From contig JAJJXM010000023.1 in assembly GCA_024516155.1 (NCBI GenBank), positions 124,001 through 188,000 on the forward strand: a stretch of DNA of 64,000 nt. The letters run 5' to 3'. Position numbers and translations under genes: made by a program. Positions 35,545-47,700 of the stretch are shown here, piece by piece; the stretch's first letter is position 1, and each line of letters starts with the position of its first letter. Source of the DNA: Pyronema omphalodes. Lineage: Eukaryota; Ascomycota; Pezizomycetes; Pezizales; Pyronemataceae. A model generated the notes under the pieces. The model ran no database searches, was not told the origin of the DNA, and worked only from the letters and a program-made list of their open reading frames with translations.

Positions 35545-35587
35545 GATTGACTGACTGATTGACTGACTGACTGACTGACGGACTGAC
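35545..35587. repeat. (GACT)n microsatellite
   Basis: Ten imperfect gact tetramers about 355 bp upstream of the GTPase start codon, within its likely promoter or leader. Confidence 0.85.
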
Positions 35588-35941
35588 TTGCTCGCACCTT
35601 CTTTCGCTTTCGCACCAACGCACAGTAGTATTCTTATTTTTATTTTCCCACGAGGTGTCATCAAGAATCGAGTTTATACTACTCTACTTGCGTTCTCCTA
35701 CAGCAACTTGTACAAGCACTACCATCCACCGCCCATCCGCAGCGCCTCATTCCCTCATCACCCCACCAGCTGCACAGACCAGTCAACAAACGAGCTAAGA
35801 CATTTCTTGCGGCTCTGTTGGTATTCGTTCGGCTTAGAGCAACCTGCCAACTTTGTGGTCAGCCGGTCTTGCTCGTTGAACCTGTAACCCAATCTCCACC
35901 TTGAAACCTTACACCCCCCCCTCCGCGACCGAACAAAAACG

Positions 35942-37345
35942 ATGGCGACTCCTCCAGCTCTTGATTTTGCCGATTTCCCGTCAGACACGATGCATGAGGA
36001 TCTCCCGCACCACGATGCTACGCCGACAACCACCGAACTCCCTCTAGCGCCCTCATTACCTCCGCCAGTGGCTCTTGCTCACTCACCGCCTATTCAGCGC
36101 CGTCACAACCGCGGCTCTTCAGATGCGGACCCGGGTGAAGGAAGCTCTTATTATCAGGGGTCGCCACAACAGTTTACGCGGGGAGGCGATGCGGGATCAG
36201 CTGGTGGAGCTGCGTATCAGAATGGTGGGGGTTATTCACAGACGCAGACACAGACACAGACTGCACAGCAGCAACAGCAGCAACAGGAGGCGAAACGGAA
36301 TAGTGTTGTGATTAAGGTGGGAATGGTGGGGGATGCACAGATTGGAAAGACGAGTTTGATGGTGAAGTATGTGGAAGGAAGCTTTGATGAGGATTATATT
36401 CAGACACTAGGTACGTGTTGTGTGTATGTGGGGTTGGAGGGAGTTTAAGCGAAGTGGTGAGGCGACGGGACGGACAAGCGAGCGAGCGAGCGAGCAAGTC
36501 AGCAAGCAAGCAAGCTCCCGAACATCGCGACATCACGGGCGCAGGAGAGATGAGGCATCTCGAGAACCGAAAACAGCTCGAGTACAGCTTCGAGTATAGC
36601 AACCTACGTGCACAAGCGAGGCGGTCTCTTCAGCAGCTGAATCACTTTAAACATAACCAAAGCACAGTACAACTAACACTCCACAGGTGTCAACTTTATG
36701 GAAAAGACCATATCGATCCGAAACACCGAAATCACATTCTCCATCTGGGATCTCGGCGGCCAGCGGGAGTTTGTCAACATGCTTCCACTGGTCTGCAACG
36801 ACGCTGTCGCCATCCTTTTCATGTTTGACTTGTCACGAAAGAGCACCCTCAACTCTATCAAAGAATGGTACCGTCAGGCACGGGGTTTCAACAAGGTGTG
36901 TATCCTGGATCACTGTGGCTGCTCGATGAAGCTCTCAATCAAGCTTCCATCAACCCCACCAACCATAGCTAACACTCTCACCAGACAGCAATCCCCTTCC
37001 TAGTCGGCACCAAATACGACCACTTTGTAAACTTCCCACGAGAAGACCAAGAAGAAATCTCCAAGCAAGCACGAAAATTCGCCAGAGCAATGAAAGCAAG
37101 CTTGATTTTCAGCAGTACCAGCCACAGCATCAACGTTCAAAAGGTACGCAAACTACGTCACTGTCACTAGAGGCAGCCAAGCTGCTGCATGCATAGATTG
37201 CAGCAAGCAACAGGTTACATGAGGCTAATGCTGCTTACCCGAGTAGATCTTCAAGATTGTACTGTCGAAGGCTTTCGATCTGAAGTGTACGATACCCGAG
37301 ATTGAGAATGTTGGAGAGCCGCTGCTACTGTACCAAGACGTATAG
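35942..37345 (+). CDS. SPG1: Septation GTPase, Spg1/Tem1 family
   Basis: Four exons: 35942-36410, 36687-36895, 36985-37143, 37247-37345; product 311 residues. A low-complexity N-terminal extension of about 120 residues (Pro/His/Gly, then [17 protein letters not shown]) precedes a Ras-like domain. G1 is GDAQIGKTS (130-138), switch I contains QTLGVNF, G3 is [10 protein letters not shown]4 is GTKYD, and the segment [18 protein letters not shown] follows. TKYD in place of NKxD, and a C-terminus without a prenylation CaaX box (ending LLLYQDV), are typical of Spg1/Tem1. This GTPase sits on spindle pole bodies and starts the septation-initiation/mitotic-exit kinase cascade under control of a two-component GAP. 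The extended N-terminus is not needed for nucleotide binding. Intron 1 is long (276 nt) and carries GAGC/GCAA repeats. Symbol could equally be TEM1. Confidence 0.95.
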
Positions 37346-38463
37346 CCTGGGCGAGCGAGTAAAGGAGGCTTGCCCGGCATACCGAAGGCGGCGAAACAAA
37401 GCTTGACGAAGCTTAACGAATCAACGAAAGCACATGGCGCGAGCAATGGAGCAATGGTGATGATGCGTAATGCAGCGGTTTTTCCCTCTCTCTTTTTATT
37501 TTTTGTTGACGTCAATGCACTCGTTTATATATCCCCATTGGTTTGTTTGTGGTTTGAGGGTTGAAGTTTGTTTGATATCTAGTTATTCTAGTTGGCTGTC
37601 CTTGTTGCGAGGCTTGGGTCGGAGTAAAAGCGAGCAACGAGGACGTGGCGCGGGGTCTAAGGGAGTGGGGCGTTTTAACTTAGTTTTTTACTTCCCTTTG
37701 TTATACCGACATCAATGTTGATTTTTATTCCCATACTGCGTGTTGTGTTTCTTGTTTTGATTTTGATTTTCATTGGAGATATACTCAGTCTTTTAGTTGG
37801 GGGATTCATTAAAGGGAGGAGGTGAAAAAAGAATGTGGAATTACATGTAGGCGGTTATAGATTTCCCTTGGGCGTATCTAGCTGCGTTGATGGCGCCACT
37901 TACTTTATGATGAGATGAAAATATTGAGTTGAGATTTTATTTTTTATGCAGAAGAACAATAAAAACAGTTGATATTGTCAATGTTTGTGTCTTGAATTGA
38001 TTATGAGAAATTGAAACCCAAAGAAAACTTTTGTTTACAATCTGGAGCTTTGCAAGAATTTTATAAAAACGCAAATCAATTTCGTAACTCCGCGTGATTT
38101 CAAATGACTAGCATAGTTCTGTGCTTAGTGGGGGCTATCGATAACGCATCACGCTCTCAGATGATCTCGTTCGGGCCGCTATGATCACCGTGCCAAGCGA
38201 GCTGTCATGTTAGGGAACCAGCAGACCGCAGAGTCATCTCGGATCTTTCCATCTTTTTCGCGTCGCCCAGCCTGACTACCACCCACGTCAATCACAACAT
38301 CGACCTCTTCCTCGAGTTCGAGTTACTTTCAACATGTCTTCATTCACGTCCGATACTTACCTGCGCGCCCTTGAATTACTTTCCACCTGAGCTACGGTCC
38401 TCTCTCGGAATATATCAGCCTTTAACTCCGTCGCTGCCTGCGTAGGCGCACAACGCTCTCACG
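37346..38463. other. Intergenic between SPG1 and the antiporter
   Basis: 1.1 kb between two plus-strand genes. It includes the SPG1 3' region (T-rich) and the antiporter promoter. No further gene seen. Confidence 0.5.
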
Positions 38464-40156
38464 ATGGTCTCCTCAACAGCCTTCGAGGCCCTCCCATTCC
38501 ATGAGCCACATATAACCACAATATTAATTCAGTCTTCGTTTCTATTACTACTCAATGTAGTCAACTATATACTCGACACCCTGACATACTGCGGGTTGGT
38601 GGGACAGATTGTACTGGGGATTCTGTGGGGAACACCATTGGGAGGGTTCCTGGATAGACCTGCGGAGGAAACTATTGTTCAGCTTGGATACCTCGGATTG
38701 GTTCTGTTGGTTTATGAAGGTATGATTCTACCTATGATACTATGCGCACTGGTTGTTACGAGGAATTTTTCTATCATATCATACTTCATCACTCTACTTT
38801 CTCCGCGAATGCACACCCTACTCCTCGTGCTGCGCAGCTTTCCTAAGAACACGGCTAATATTTCCTACAGGAGGTCTCAGCACATCCCTAAAACCCCTTC
38901 TCTCAAACCTTCCGCTCTCTCTCGTAGTCGCCTTCACCGGTATCGCCCTTCCCATAGGTCTCAGCTTCACTCTCACTCCCCTCGCCGGGGCAACCCATCT
39001 ACAATCCTTCGTTGCCGGCGCCGCCTTATCCGCAACCTCCCTTGGCACCACTTTCACTATTCTCTCCTCTGCCGGCTTCGCAAATACACGGTTGGGAGTG
39101 GTACTCACCAGCGCCGCTATGGTTGATGATGTCATTGGATTAGTTATGATCCAAGTCGTTTCTACCCTTGGAGGGAGCAGCGGGGGAGCGATTGCTAGAC
39201 CTATTGGTGCTTCTATTGGGCTTCTTATCCTTTTTCTCGTGGGTGGCTGGACGGCGGGGAAGGTATTTAAAGGCCGTACGTTCGGCAAGTTGGCAGATAC
39301 TCCCGCTGTGGTGGGGCATACGCTTCTTCTTCTGGCTTCGGTGACAGTGGCAGCGTATGCAGGAGCTTCGGTCCTCTTTGCAGCCTTCTTGGCAGGAGCG
39401 ACAGTAAGATGGTGGGATGAAAATGCCGGTGAGGTGTTTGAGAATTATTATGGGGAGGTTAATAAGAAAATCTTGGTACCGTTTTTCTTTGCGTCAATTG
39501 GGTTTAGTATACCGGTTAAACAAATGTTCACACCAAGCGCGGTTTGGAAGGGGATTGTTTATTCGGTGTTGATGATTGTGGCAAAGATGGGAACGGGGGT
39601 TTGGTTGTTACCCCTACCGAAACTTAGAAGGAAACAAGAAGCGGTTAAAGAGAAAGTCGAAGAGAAGCTTCGTAGTCTTCCAGAGACTGCGGAACAGAAA
39701 GAAGAAGCGGAGATAAAAGACCAACTTCACGCGGAGATATCAGCAGCATCCCCTATATCCCTATCCCTATCAAAATCCAATACAAATCCACCGAACAAGG
39801 AGAAAGAAGACAACCCAAAAAATCAAAATACACAGCTAACCTCCCCCTCCCCGCAACCCCCTAAATCCCTATACCCAGCTTTCATATTAGGCCTAGCAAT
39901 GGTGGCCAGAGGTGAAATTGCTTTCCTGATAGCTTCGGTGGCGCAATCTCAGGGTGTCTTCGAGACGAATCAGGAACTTTATTTGTTGGTTGTTTGGGCG
40001 GCTATGGTTTGTACTATTGCTGGTCCCATGGCGGTGGGGAACTTGGTTGGAAGGGTTAAGGCGTTGGAAAGGAAACGGGCGGAGTGTGTGGTGGCGGGTG
40101 GGCAGGGTGCGGAGAATGATGGGAGGGGTGTGTTGGGTGCTTGGGGGGTGGGTTAA
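38464..40156 (+). CDS. Cation/proton antiporter, CPA2 (Kef-type) family
   Basis: Two exons, 38464-38719 and 38871-40156, with a 151-nt intron joining ...LLVYEG to GLSTSLKPL; product 513 residues. The ten to twelve helices and the segment AAMVDDVIGLVMIQVV, with the Asp171-Asp172 pair in the ion-binding helix, place it in the CPA2 Na+(K+)/H+ exchanger family. Other family marks are LAGATVRWW and FFFASIGFSIPV. A hydrophilic insert of about 80 residues (KEKVEEKLRSLPETAEQK...) separates the last three helices from the rest. No TrkA-type nucleotide-binding domain follows, unlike bacterial KefB. It probably exchanges K+ or Na+ for protons at an internal membrane or the plasma membrane; substrate and site are inference. 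The insert and the G-rich 3' end differ in composition from the core. Confidence 0.88.
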
Positions 40157-40310
40157 TGGGCTGTGGGGAGGGGGGGGGGGGGGGTGGGTTAATGGGCTGA
40201 TGGTAGGTTGGGGGGTGGGGGGGGGGGGGGGGTTAATGGGCTGTGGGCAGGGGGGGGGGGGGGGGGTTAATGGGCTCTGGGGAGGGGGGGGGGGGGGTGG
40301 TTAATAAGTG
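40142..40310. repeat. G-rich minisatellite at the antiporter 3' end
   Basis: Four to five units of about 34 bp (ggttaatgggctgtgggg followed by 10-16 G). The array begins in the last codons of the antiporter and its first unit supplies the stop codon (GGT TAA). A further poly-G tract with ggttaatagg lies at 40482-40530. Long pure G-runs are prone to length error in assembly. Confidence 0.9.
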
Positions 40311-40890
40311 TGGGATTAGGTGGCGCATAGAGATAAAGAAGTGGATATGGAAACAGATCACTTGAACGTTGTGTATGTCTTTTTTTTCCTTCTGAAGATA
40401 TGTATATATCACCCTAAAAATTACGAAATACATATGTATCTAGAATCAACTACTTTCCACGTACATATTTTTTTTGACGGGGGGGAGTTGGGGGGGGGGG
40501 GGGGTTAATAGGTTGTGGGGAGGGAGGGGGAGGGCCGTTGAAAGGTATTTCACAAATCGATGCTGCAGAGTGATATCTAATGATCTCGAATTATAGTGAT
40601 AACTAATGATGGCGATTGTTGAGAATAGAACTGGCACTGGCACTGGAAAGGTCAATGACCGGATCTGAAAGGGTATGATGACTCATGAAGCTGCAATGGT
40701 GATAGCCCTAGGAGTTAATTTTGAACTAGAACAGTGCCTTGGAGTTTTGCTGGATTGGTGGATTGGGCAAATTTGGTTGTTGGGTATAAATTGTTCTTGG
40801 TATATGGGCTCCTTATAAAGAAATTTGGATGTTGGAAGAAGAAGGATGAAATATGTAAGGAGGGAGTGGGAGGTGGGGGAGTGGGAGGTG

Positions 40891-41027
40891 AGGAAGGGAA
40901 GAAGGGAAGAAGGGAAGAAGGGAAGAAGGGAAGAAGGGAAGAAGGAAAGAAGGAAAAAATCCAAAATCCAACACTCCAACACTCCAACACTCCAACACTC
41001 CAACACTCCAACACTCCAACACTCCAA
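40891..41027. repeat. Adjacent (GGGAAGAA)n and (CACTCCAA)n arrays
   Basis: Two unrelated 8-bp-period microsatellites sit side by side: polypurine at 40891-40956 and cactccaa at 40968-41027. They give long spurious peptides in several frames on both strands. Confidence 0.9.
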
Positions 41028-41497
41028 AAATCCCATAAACCCCCCTATCATAGCAGCGCAATAAACAGCTCCATAAAACCCCCCTATAATCACAGCTCAT
41101 TCTGATATACGATTAATCACCATCACAAGCAAGCCAGGTAATATCCTGTACCGCAATGCTACAAGTCTATGTATAATTGCATAACCTTGCATAACCTTGC
41201 ATAACATTGCATAACATTACATAACATTGCATAACATTGTATTTATACACATTATACACCTTATAGATTTACAGCATTCAGTTTATGTACATATTCTGCA
41301 TAAAATAAACACACAGATCTAAAATATAGCGTATAACGTATGGCGTATGGCGTATGGAGTATGGCGTGTGGCCTGGGCGTGTGGCGTGTGGCGTGTGGCG
41401 TGTGGTCTGGGCGTCTGGGCGTCTGGGCGTCTGGTCTGGGCGTGTGGCGTATGGTGTGTGGGGTTTGTTTCACTTCGGGGATTTTAACTTAACTTAA

Positions 41498-41624
41498 CTT
41501 ACCCTATCCTATCCTATCCTATCCTATCCTATCCTATCCTATCCTATCCTATCCTATCCTATCCTATCCTATCCTATCCTATCCTATCCTATCCTATCCT
41601 ATCCTATCCTATCCTATCCTATCT
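41498..41624. repeat. (ATCCT)n microsatellite
   Basis: About 24 nearly perfect copies of the pentamer atcct. Confidence 0.95.
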
Positions 41625-44600
41625 TAACGTTATCTTCAGAGACATCAAGCATACCTATTCCAGTGCTCTGGGAAAAAAAAGTTTTTTAATCTCCGATGGA
41701 AGATACAGTATCTATTGTACATATGATATGATATGATATGATATGATATCTGGATCCTTGTTTATGCAGATTGTTGGCTTTATATATATAGCGTATAGGA
41801 TGGATATAATGGATAGGATGGATATAATGGATATAATGGATATGATGGATATGATATTTATAACTGGTAAGTTATTGATGGGGTGGGAAGTATTTATGTC
41901 TATGTATGGATGGATGTATGGATGTATGGATGTATGTGGATGATGGGTTGAGTTTATTATTTATGGCGTGCATAAATATGTATGTGTATATGTATTTAGC
42001 ACCCGGAGGCTGAAAAGTTGAGGTATTGGGGAGACGCGATGGGGGGTTTATTTGTGGTATTGGGTATGTATGGGATATCGATGGACTTGTCTTGGCTATT
42101 ATTATGATGATGGGTATAGATAGCTAAGATACATATGCTGCTAGATTCTGGTAATGGTATACATATGTCATTACCTTGATATTTCAATACGTCGATGTTT
42201 ATTGGGTTTATGTATTAGGCCTTTGTAGGTATTTTATATCCACTGATTTATTATCAGGTGTCAGGTTCTGAAACCGCAACTGGAACAGGGACTGGGCAGT
42301 GGGGCCGTAACTGGATCTATGGTTTTACATATTGGTTTATTGGTTTGTTGCTATGTGGGTTTGTGGGTCTGTATTTGCGCATACATAGGTTAAGTTTGAG
42401 AATATTAGAATTGTAATCAGCATCGCACTAAGAAGATGCAAAGAAGGTCTATGGAAACCTATAGGCTATAAGCTATAGACTATAGTATCATAGCACCATA
42501 GTTCATAGGTCATGGGCCATAAATGATCCTTGGATCCGGAGAAATACCGGAGAAATAGAAATGCATCGTACCGCATCGTACCGCCTTGTAGCGCTCCATA
42601 CAGCTTTGCACGGCTTACACTTTGCACAGCTTCGCATCGCTTCCGAAGCCCTGTGTCCGATGTCGTATCATGTCGTCTTATGCAGGGCAGGGTTCCGATG
42701 CTTCAGCGGCCATCCTTCAGCCTTCAATCACCGGCGAATTTTTTTTGTCCATATCTTACCGCCTCATATGTACTGGTAGCCAAGAGACCAAGAGACCAAG
42801 GACCCGGTGCAGGTTTTTTGGGCTCCTGTTGATATAGACTTAGGACTATGTTTTTGCCCCTTTTGCTGCCGTACACGGTACAGGCATTTCCATCCCAGCC
42901 TCTTGGATTGAGGAAATACATGTTCCTTAGGATCAATATGTACTTCATTTGCGTTGGTTTTGTTCCCTATGAGAGTTGCTTTGTATGGCTTTGACTGGCT
43001 TTGACTGGCTTTATCTGGCTTTGCCTGTGTAGATATCATACATATGTCATAGCTAGCTAGCTGACTGTAAACTTTTCCGACATTACCCGTCCCGTGTCTC
43101 TGTACTGATCGAGCACTCACTTTGTTTGGTGTCTCTTGGCTTTCTATCCTTTTCCACCTCTGTTGGAAACAACTCCCAAAACAAGGAAACCGAAACGAGC
43201 GGAGGCTTTACTTGCTCTGCACGGCTTCCTTTACCTTCACTTGGTCTTTGCTTTGCTCCTGCGCTTCGTGCCCCGCAGTGCTTTGTACTCGACTTTGGCC
43301 TTACCCGCAACAATGACGACAGTGGCATAAAATACGGCTAACGCGCACGGGAAACCAGCAGAAGGGTGTGTGCAATGTGATGCCTTTGTGTTTCGGTACA
43401 TATTTCTCCCGTACGGAACTGGGTACACATGATTATAACTGTGATGTAGTTTGAATGTGCCTTGTGATACTTTTGTAAAACTGTTGATCTTGATGATCTT
43501 GATGATGGTCTCCGAAAAAGATTGCTCGCCCCTGTTGTTTTTTTTGCGTTTCTTTGTCTTCCAGGAAAGAGAGCACGCAGGCTCAACACACCGCAGACTC
43601 CCCGAACCAGGGCTCCCCGGGCCCGCAGGCTCCCAGGTACCATAATTGGTTAGTGCAATGCACTCAAGATGCGTCTAATAATAATCCGGCTAGTCTTCCT
43701 GTACCGTGGCTCTTGGCAGATGATTTCAGAGCTCCGGGATCGCGTAAACTAGCAGCCACGCCAATAATATCTGACCAGCGAAAAAAGTTGACTTGTCTGT
43801 ATCCATCACCGCAAAGAAGAGCCAACAACACACAGCTATACTGGAAGAAGAGTTAATCGAGAGGCTCGAGCGGTGGAATAAAAAAAACACATTCACGATT
43901 GGAATCTGAATATCGTACTATCTACATATCCATGAGACTAATGGGATTATTATCTTTTCAAGATAGCAGGATCCACAAGAACTTTCACTTATCATCACTC
44001 TCACCTTTCGATATCTAATCTCACTCTTCGAGCTCCCACTTTGGTTCAACCAACTCCTGACATATTCTTACGCCCATCGCGTTCTGTTGGCAAAGAATCT
44101 CGTCCAGACGCTTCCGGATCACGTTGCTACGAGACACGCGCCAGATGAGCTACATACAGCAAACCACAGCTGTCCATTCGTGATCCTTCACAAGCAGTAC
44201 GACCTACATACATCTTTAGAGCTCTAGCCACCGGGATTGTCAACGCCTGCACTTCGCGAAAAGAGTGCAGCGTGGAGAAGACCAATTCGTGCAAAGAGAA
44301 CGATTAAAAGCTTTGGATTGTCGAAAACACTCCAGCTAATCCTTCTAACGTGAGAAATTACAGTTAATCTGGCCTGCAACTATCGGTCGTCTGTCGTCTA
44401 TTTGCGGAGGAGCGTTGGTCTGGTCGGCTGCAAATTGTCATTTTGGCCTGCATAACGTTAACTTGCTTGCTTGCGAAACCGACAACAACCCAAGCTCTCC
44501 CGACAACACCCACCACTACCCTTCAACCTCGACCAATCCTCCACTTCCATCCCCCCCCAGCGCCCCCCCCGCCGCCCGAACCCGCCGAACTTCTTCCCTG

Positions 44601-44783
44601 TTTGATCAACCTTTCTTCACAACCTCCAACACTCATTCCAACGAGGAATTGCGACGCTCGGCAATCCAGACAACACACTACCGACGGTCGACGGAGCAAC
44701 ACAGAACATAGCGGACGTTGGTCAACTATTCACGGTTTTGGGGTTGTCACTGTTAGAAATCTTGCGACACGGCGCGCACACAC

Positions 44784-47700
44784 ATGGCGTGGGATCAGTT
44801 AAATGTGAGTGCAACTGCTACAGCGGACCTGTCTCCTACACTTGCCATACCGTTACGCATATCAGCATCATATCTTCTTCCGGTCATGTTTCGCGTTCCC
44901 GTGTTTCGAGATGAGATGGATTGTTAAATCACTCTCGATGTTGAAGCCAAGCTCTTTTGTTTGTCTTGACTCTTCTCGCATCGCTTTACTATTTTCCTTG
45001 GAAAAAATCTTGTTCCAATCTTGTTGGGTTGAACTGTGGCTGGGCATCTTGGTATATCTTGGCAATCGTCGCCTATCGAACAACCAAGATGTCAAGAGAT
45101 CTGGAGACAGAATAAGCATTACCGGCGTCTTGGGGATTGCTTGGTGATGGCTTGGAATGAAAATTCTTCTATACTATGCAAAGATGTCATTGGTGGTTGG
45201 TTCTCGTGGATCAGGGGTGTTTGGCAAGCGTTGTTTGAAGACATTGTTGTGTGCGGAGGCATCTACGGCATGATATCTCGCGTGGCCGCTCAATATGGGA
45301 GGCACACAAGATACAAATGTTTCGCATTCTGTGTATATAGATGGATGCCTCCTGAATCTGCTACCGTTTTCATTCGCCAGCTTTTTGTTTTTTGTCTTTG
45401 AAAATCTCCATTACTTTGATATGGCTGTGTGGTATTTTATATACGTTGCTGACGCCCTGCAGATTAATAAGCCGCATCTGGCATACACAATTTTAGGTGG
45501 ATTCACTTCCATTTTTATGCTATGTTCCCTTTTTATCAAGGAAAAGCTGTACATTGGTGAAGCAAGTGAGTATTGGTGATTGGAATTTCAATTCTTGAAA
45601 TTTACTGACCAAATAATAGCTGTTGCAACGATATGTGGAATCATATTTGGACCCGTTGGAGCCAAGTTATTCGACCCTAATAGCTGGGGAAATGTCGACC
45701 AAATCACTCTAGAATGTTCCCGAATTGTATTGGTCGTCCAATGTTTTGCCGTGGGAGTCGAATTGCCAAAGGTAGGTGCATTGTCCTGAGCATAATATCA
45801 TCTTTTGACTAACGATACACAGAAATACATGACCAGACATTGGAAGTCAGTCGTGCTTTTGCTTGTTCCGGTTATGACGTGGGGATGGCTCATCACTTCC
45901 GTTGTTATCTGGTGGATGGTCCCGAAATTGTCCTGGTTGGAATCTCTTGTTTGTGCTGCCTGTGTCACTGCAACTGATCCCGTTCTCGCCTCTTCCGTCG
46001 TTGGTAAGGGAAAGTTTGCCAAGCGTATTCCCAAACATCTTCGAGATCTTCTTTCGGCTGAATCCGGTTGTAACGATGGAATGGCGTTTCCATTCGTGTA
46101 TCTCTCGCTTTACCTCATCAAATACCGCGGTCACCCCACCGAAATTTTCACTCACTGGTTCACCTTGACAGTCCTTTACGAGTGTATTTTTGGTGCTATC
46201 TATGGAGTTGTCATTGGATATGCTGGAAGACATGCGATTAAGTTTGCCGAGAGAAAGAACCTTATCGACAGAGAGTCATTTTTGGTGTTTTACTTCGTGT
46301 TGGCGCTTTGGTGTGCCGGTACAGGAAGCATGCTTGGACTCGATGATCTCTTGGTTGGATTCTGTGCTGGAGTGGCCTTCTCCAACGATGGATGGTTCGC
46401 TCAGAGAACTGAAGAATCGCACGTATCGAACGTTATCGACCTGTTGCTCAATTTGGCATTCTTTGTGTACTTTGGATCTATTATCCCATGGAGTGCGTAC
46501 AACCACGCCGCTCTCGGTATTACCGTGTGGCGATTGATTGTCATAGCTATCTTTGTGGTTTTATTCCGAAGAATTCCTATCATGGTTGCACTCAAGCCCG
46601 TCATTCCGGATATCAAAACATGGCGTGAGGCCTTGTTTGCTGGACACTTTGGACCCATTGGAGTCGGAGCTATTTTCGTCGCTATCCTTGCGAGAGCGGA
46701 ACTCGAAACAGGAGAAACTACACCTTTACAGACCATTCCTGGACCAGACCACCCTAATTATGATGTTATTTTCCTCATCTGGCCGATCACAACTTTTTTG
46801 GTTTTATCCTCAATTATTGTTCACGGAAGTTCCATTGCGGTATTTACCCTTGGAAAACACATCAATACCATGCGCATCACCATGTCCTACACCACTGCCA
46901 ATGACGATCCCAACTGGCTTGCTCGTCTTCCCCGCCTTACTCCCAGGGCTTCCATGTCCATCAGAAAACCCGACATCGATGATAGTAACTCATCAGAAGA
47001 AAAGTTCAACTACCCTCCCGGAACTCTTCCTCCCGTGGGTATGCCTGGTGTATTCTTGAGCCGTCAGCGTACCGAAGGCCGCGAGGACTCTCCCCTGCCT
47101 AGCCGACCTGACAGTCTCCGAACCCGGCGTCCCAGAAAGTGGGATGAAAATGGACCAGGAGGACCTATCTCTGACTCCGCAATCGCCCCTATCCGAACCA
47201 AATCCGAACCTGTCGATGTCCAGGCCGCCGCTCAAGCCGTTGCCAATGCTGGCACCGCCGAAGCCAGTCAGGATAGTCCCGAGAATACCACCGTTAACGA
47301 CTACCAAGAAGGAAGCAACATCATCACTGAAACTCAAGACGGAGAAGTTGTTGGAAAGCGCAAGATCCCCAGCGCCGAAGATGGTCCGGAGACCAAATTC
47401 GGTCCTTTCCCTATTCATCCTCATGAACACCATGGGTCCACACCCGCCACTGTTGTTGACGAAAAATCCGCTTTGATGGCCGCCCGCGCTGAAACCTCGG
47501 ACAAACACCGTACTAGAAAGCCTGCTTGGGCATACCGTTTTGACGACAATATCATTGTAGAAGACGAGGACGGAGAAGTTATCCGCCGGTATAAATTGCC
47601 GAAAGAAAAGCGTGTTACACGTCCCGGAACCAGCGACAGAAAGGGTTCAGTTACTGCCTGGACCTCTAAGATGCTTGCGCCTTTCCGATCTCACGCCTCT

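Larger units (their letters stand above)
26151..35941. other. 9.8-kb gene-poor, repeat-rich region
   Basis: I found no supportable gene between the oxygenase start and the GTPase start. From 26.2 to 30.4 kb the sequence is unique-looking and AT-leaning, with only short unpartnered open frames. From 30.4 to 35.6 kb it becomes a mosaic of simple repeats. These include poly-C near 30440 and 32831, CGAAGCACC units (30597-30650), CAACGCAACT-like units (30885-30930), GGTCACTAGTCA-like units (31425-31470), the G4T4 block at 33.1 kb, four CAGCTCTGCACC units (33838-33880), and G-rich runs at 34.1 kb. The last few hundred bases include the GTPase promoter and leader. Confidence 0.55.
40157..44783. other. 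4.6-kb repeat-rich gap and NHA1 leader
   Basis: No gene supported. Besides the separately listed arrays it holds TAACATTGCA-like units (41178-41243), GCGTATGG/GCGTGTGG units (41336-41460) and GGATATAAT units (41796-41860). From about 43.9 kb it becomes less repetitive. The final 400 bp are C-rich (CCCCCCCC at about 44560) and probably form the NHA1 promoter and a long 5' leader. Confidence 0.5.

Noticed and set aside
46993..47508. 171-codon antisense frame in NHA1
   Set aside because: It mirrors the low-complexity tail of NHA1 and has no independent support.
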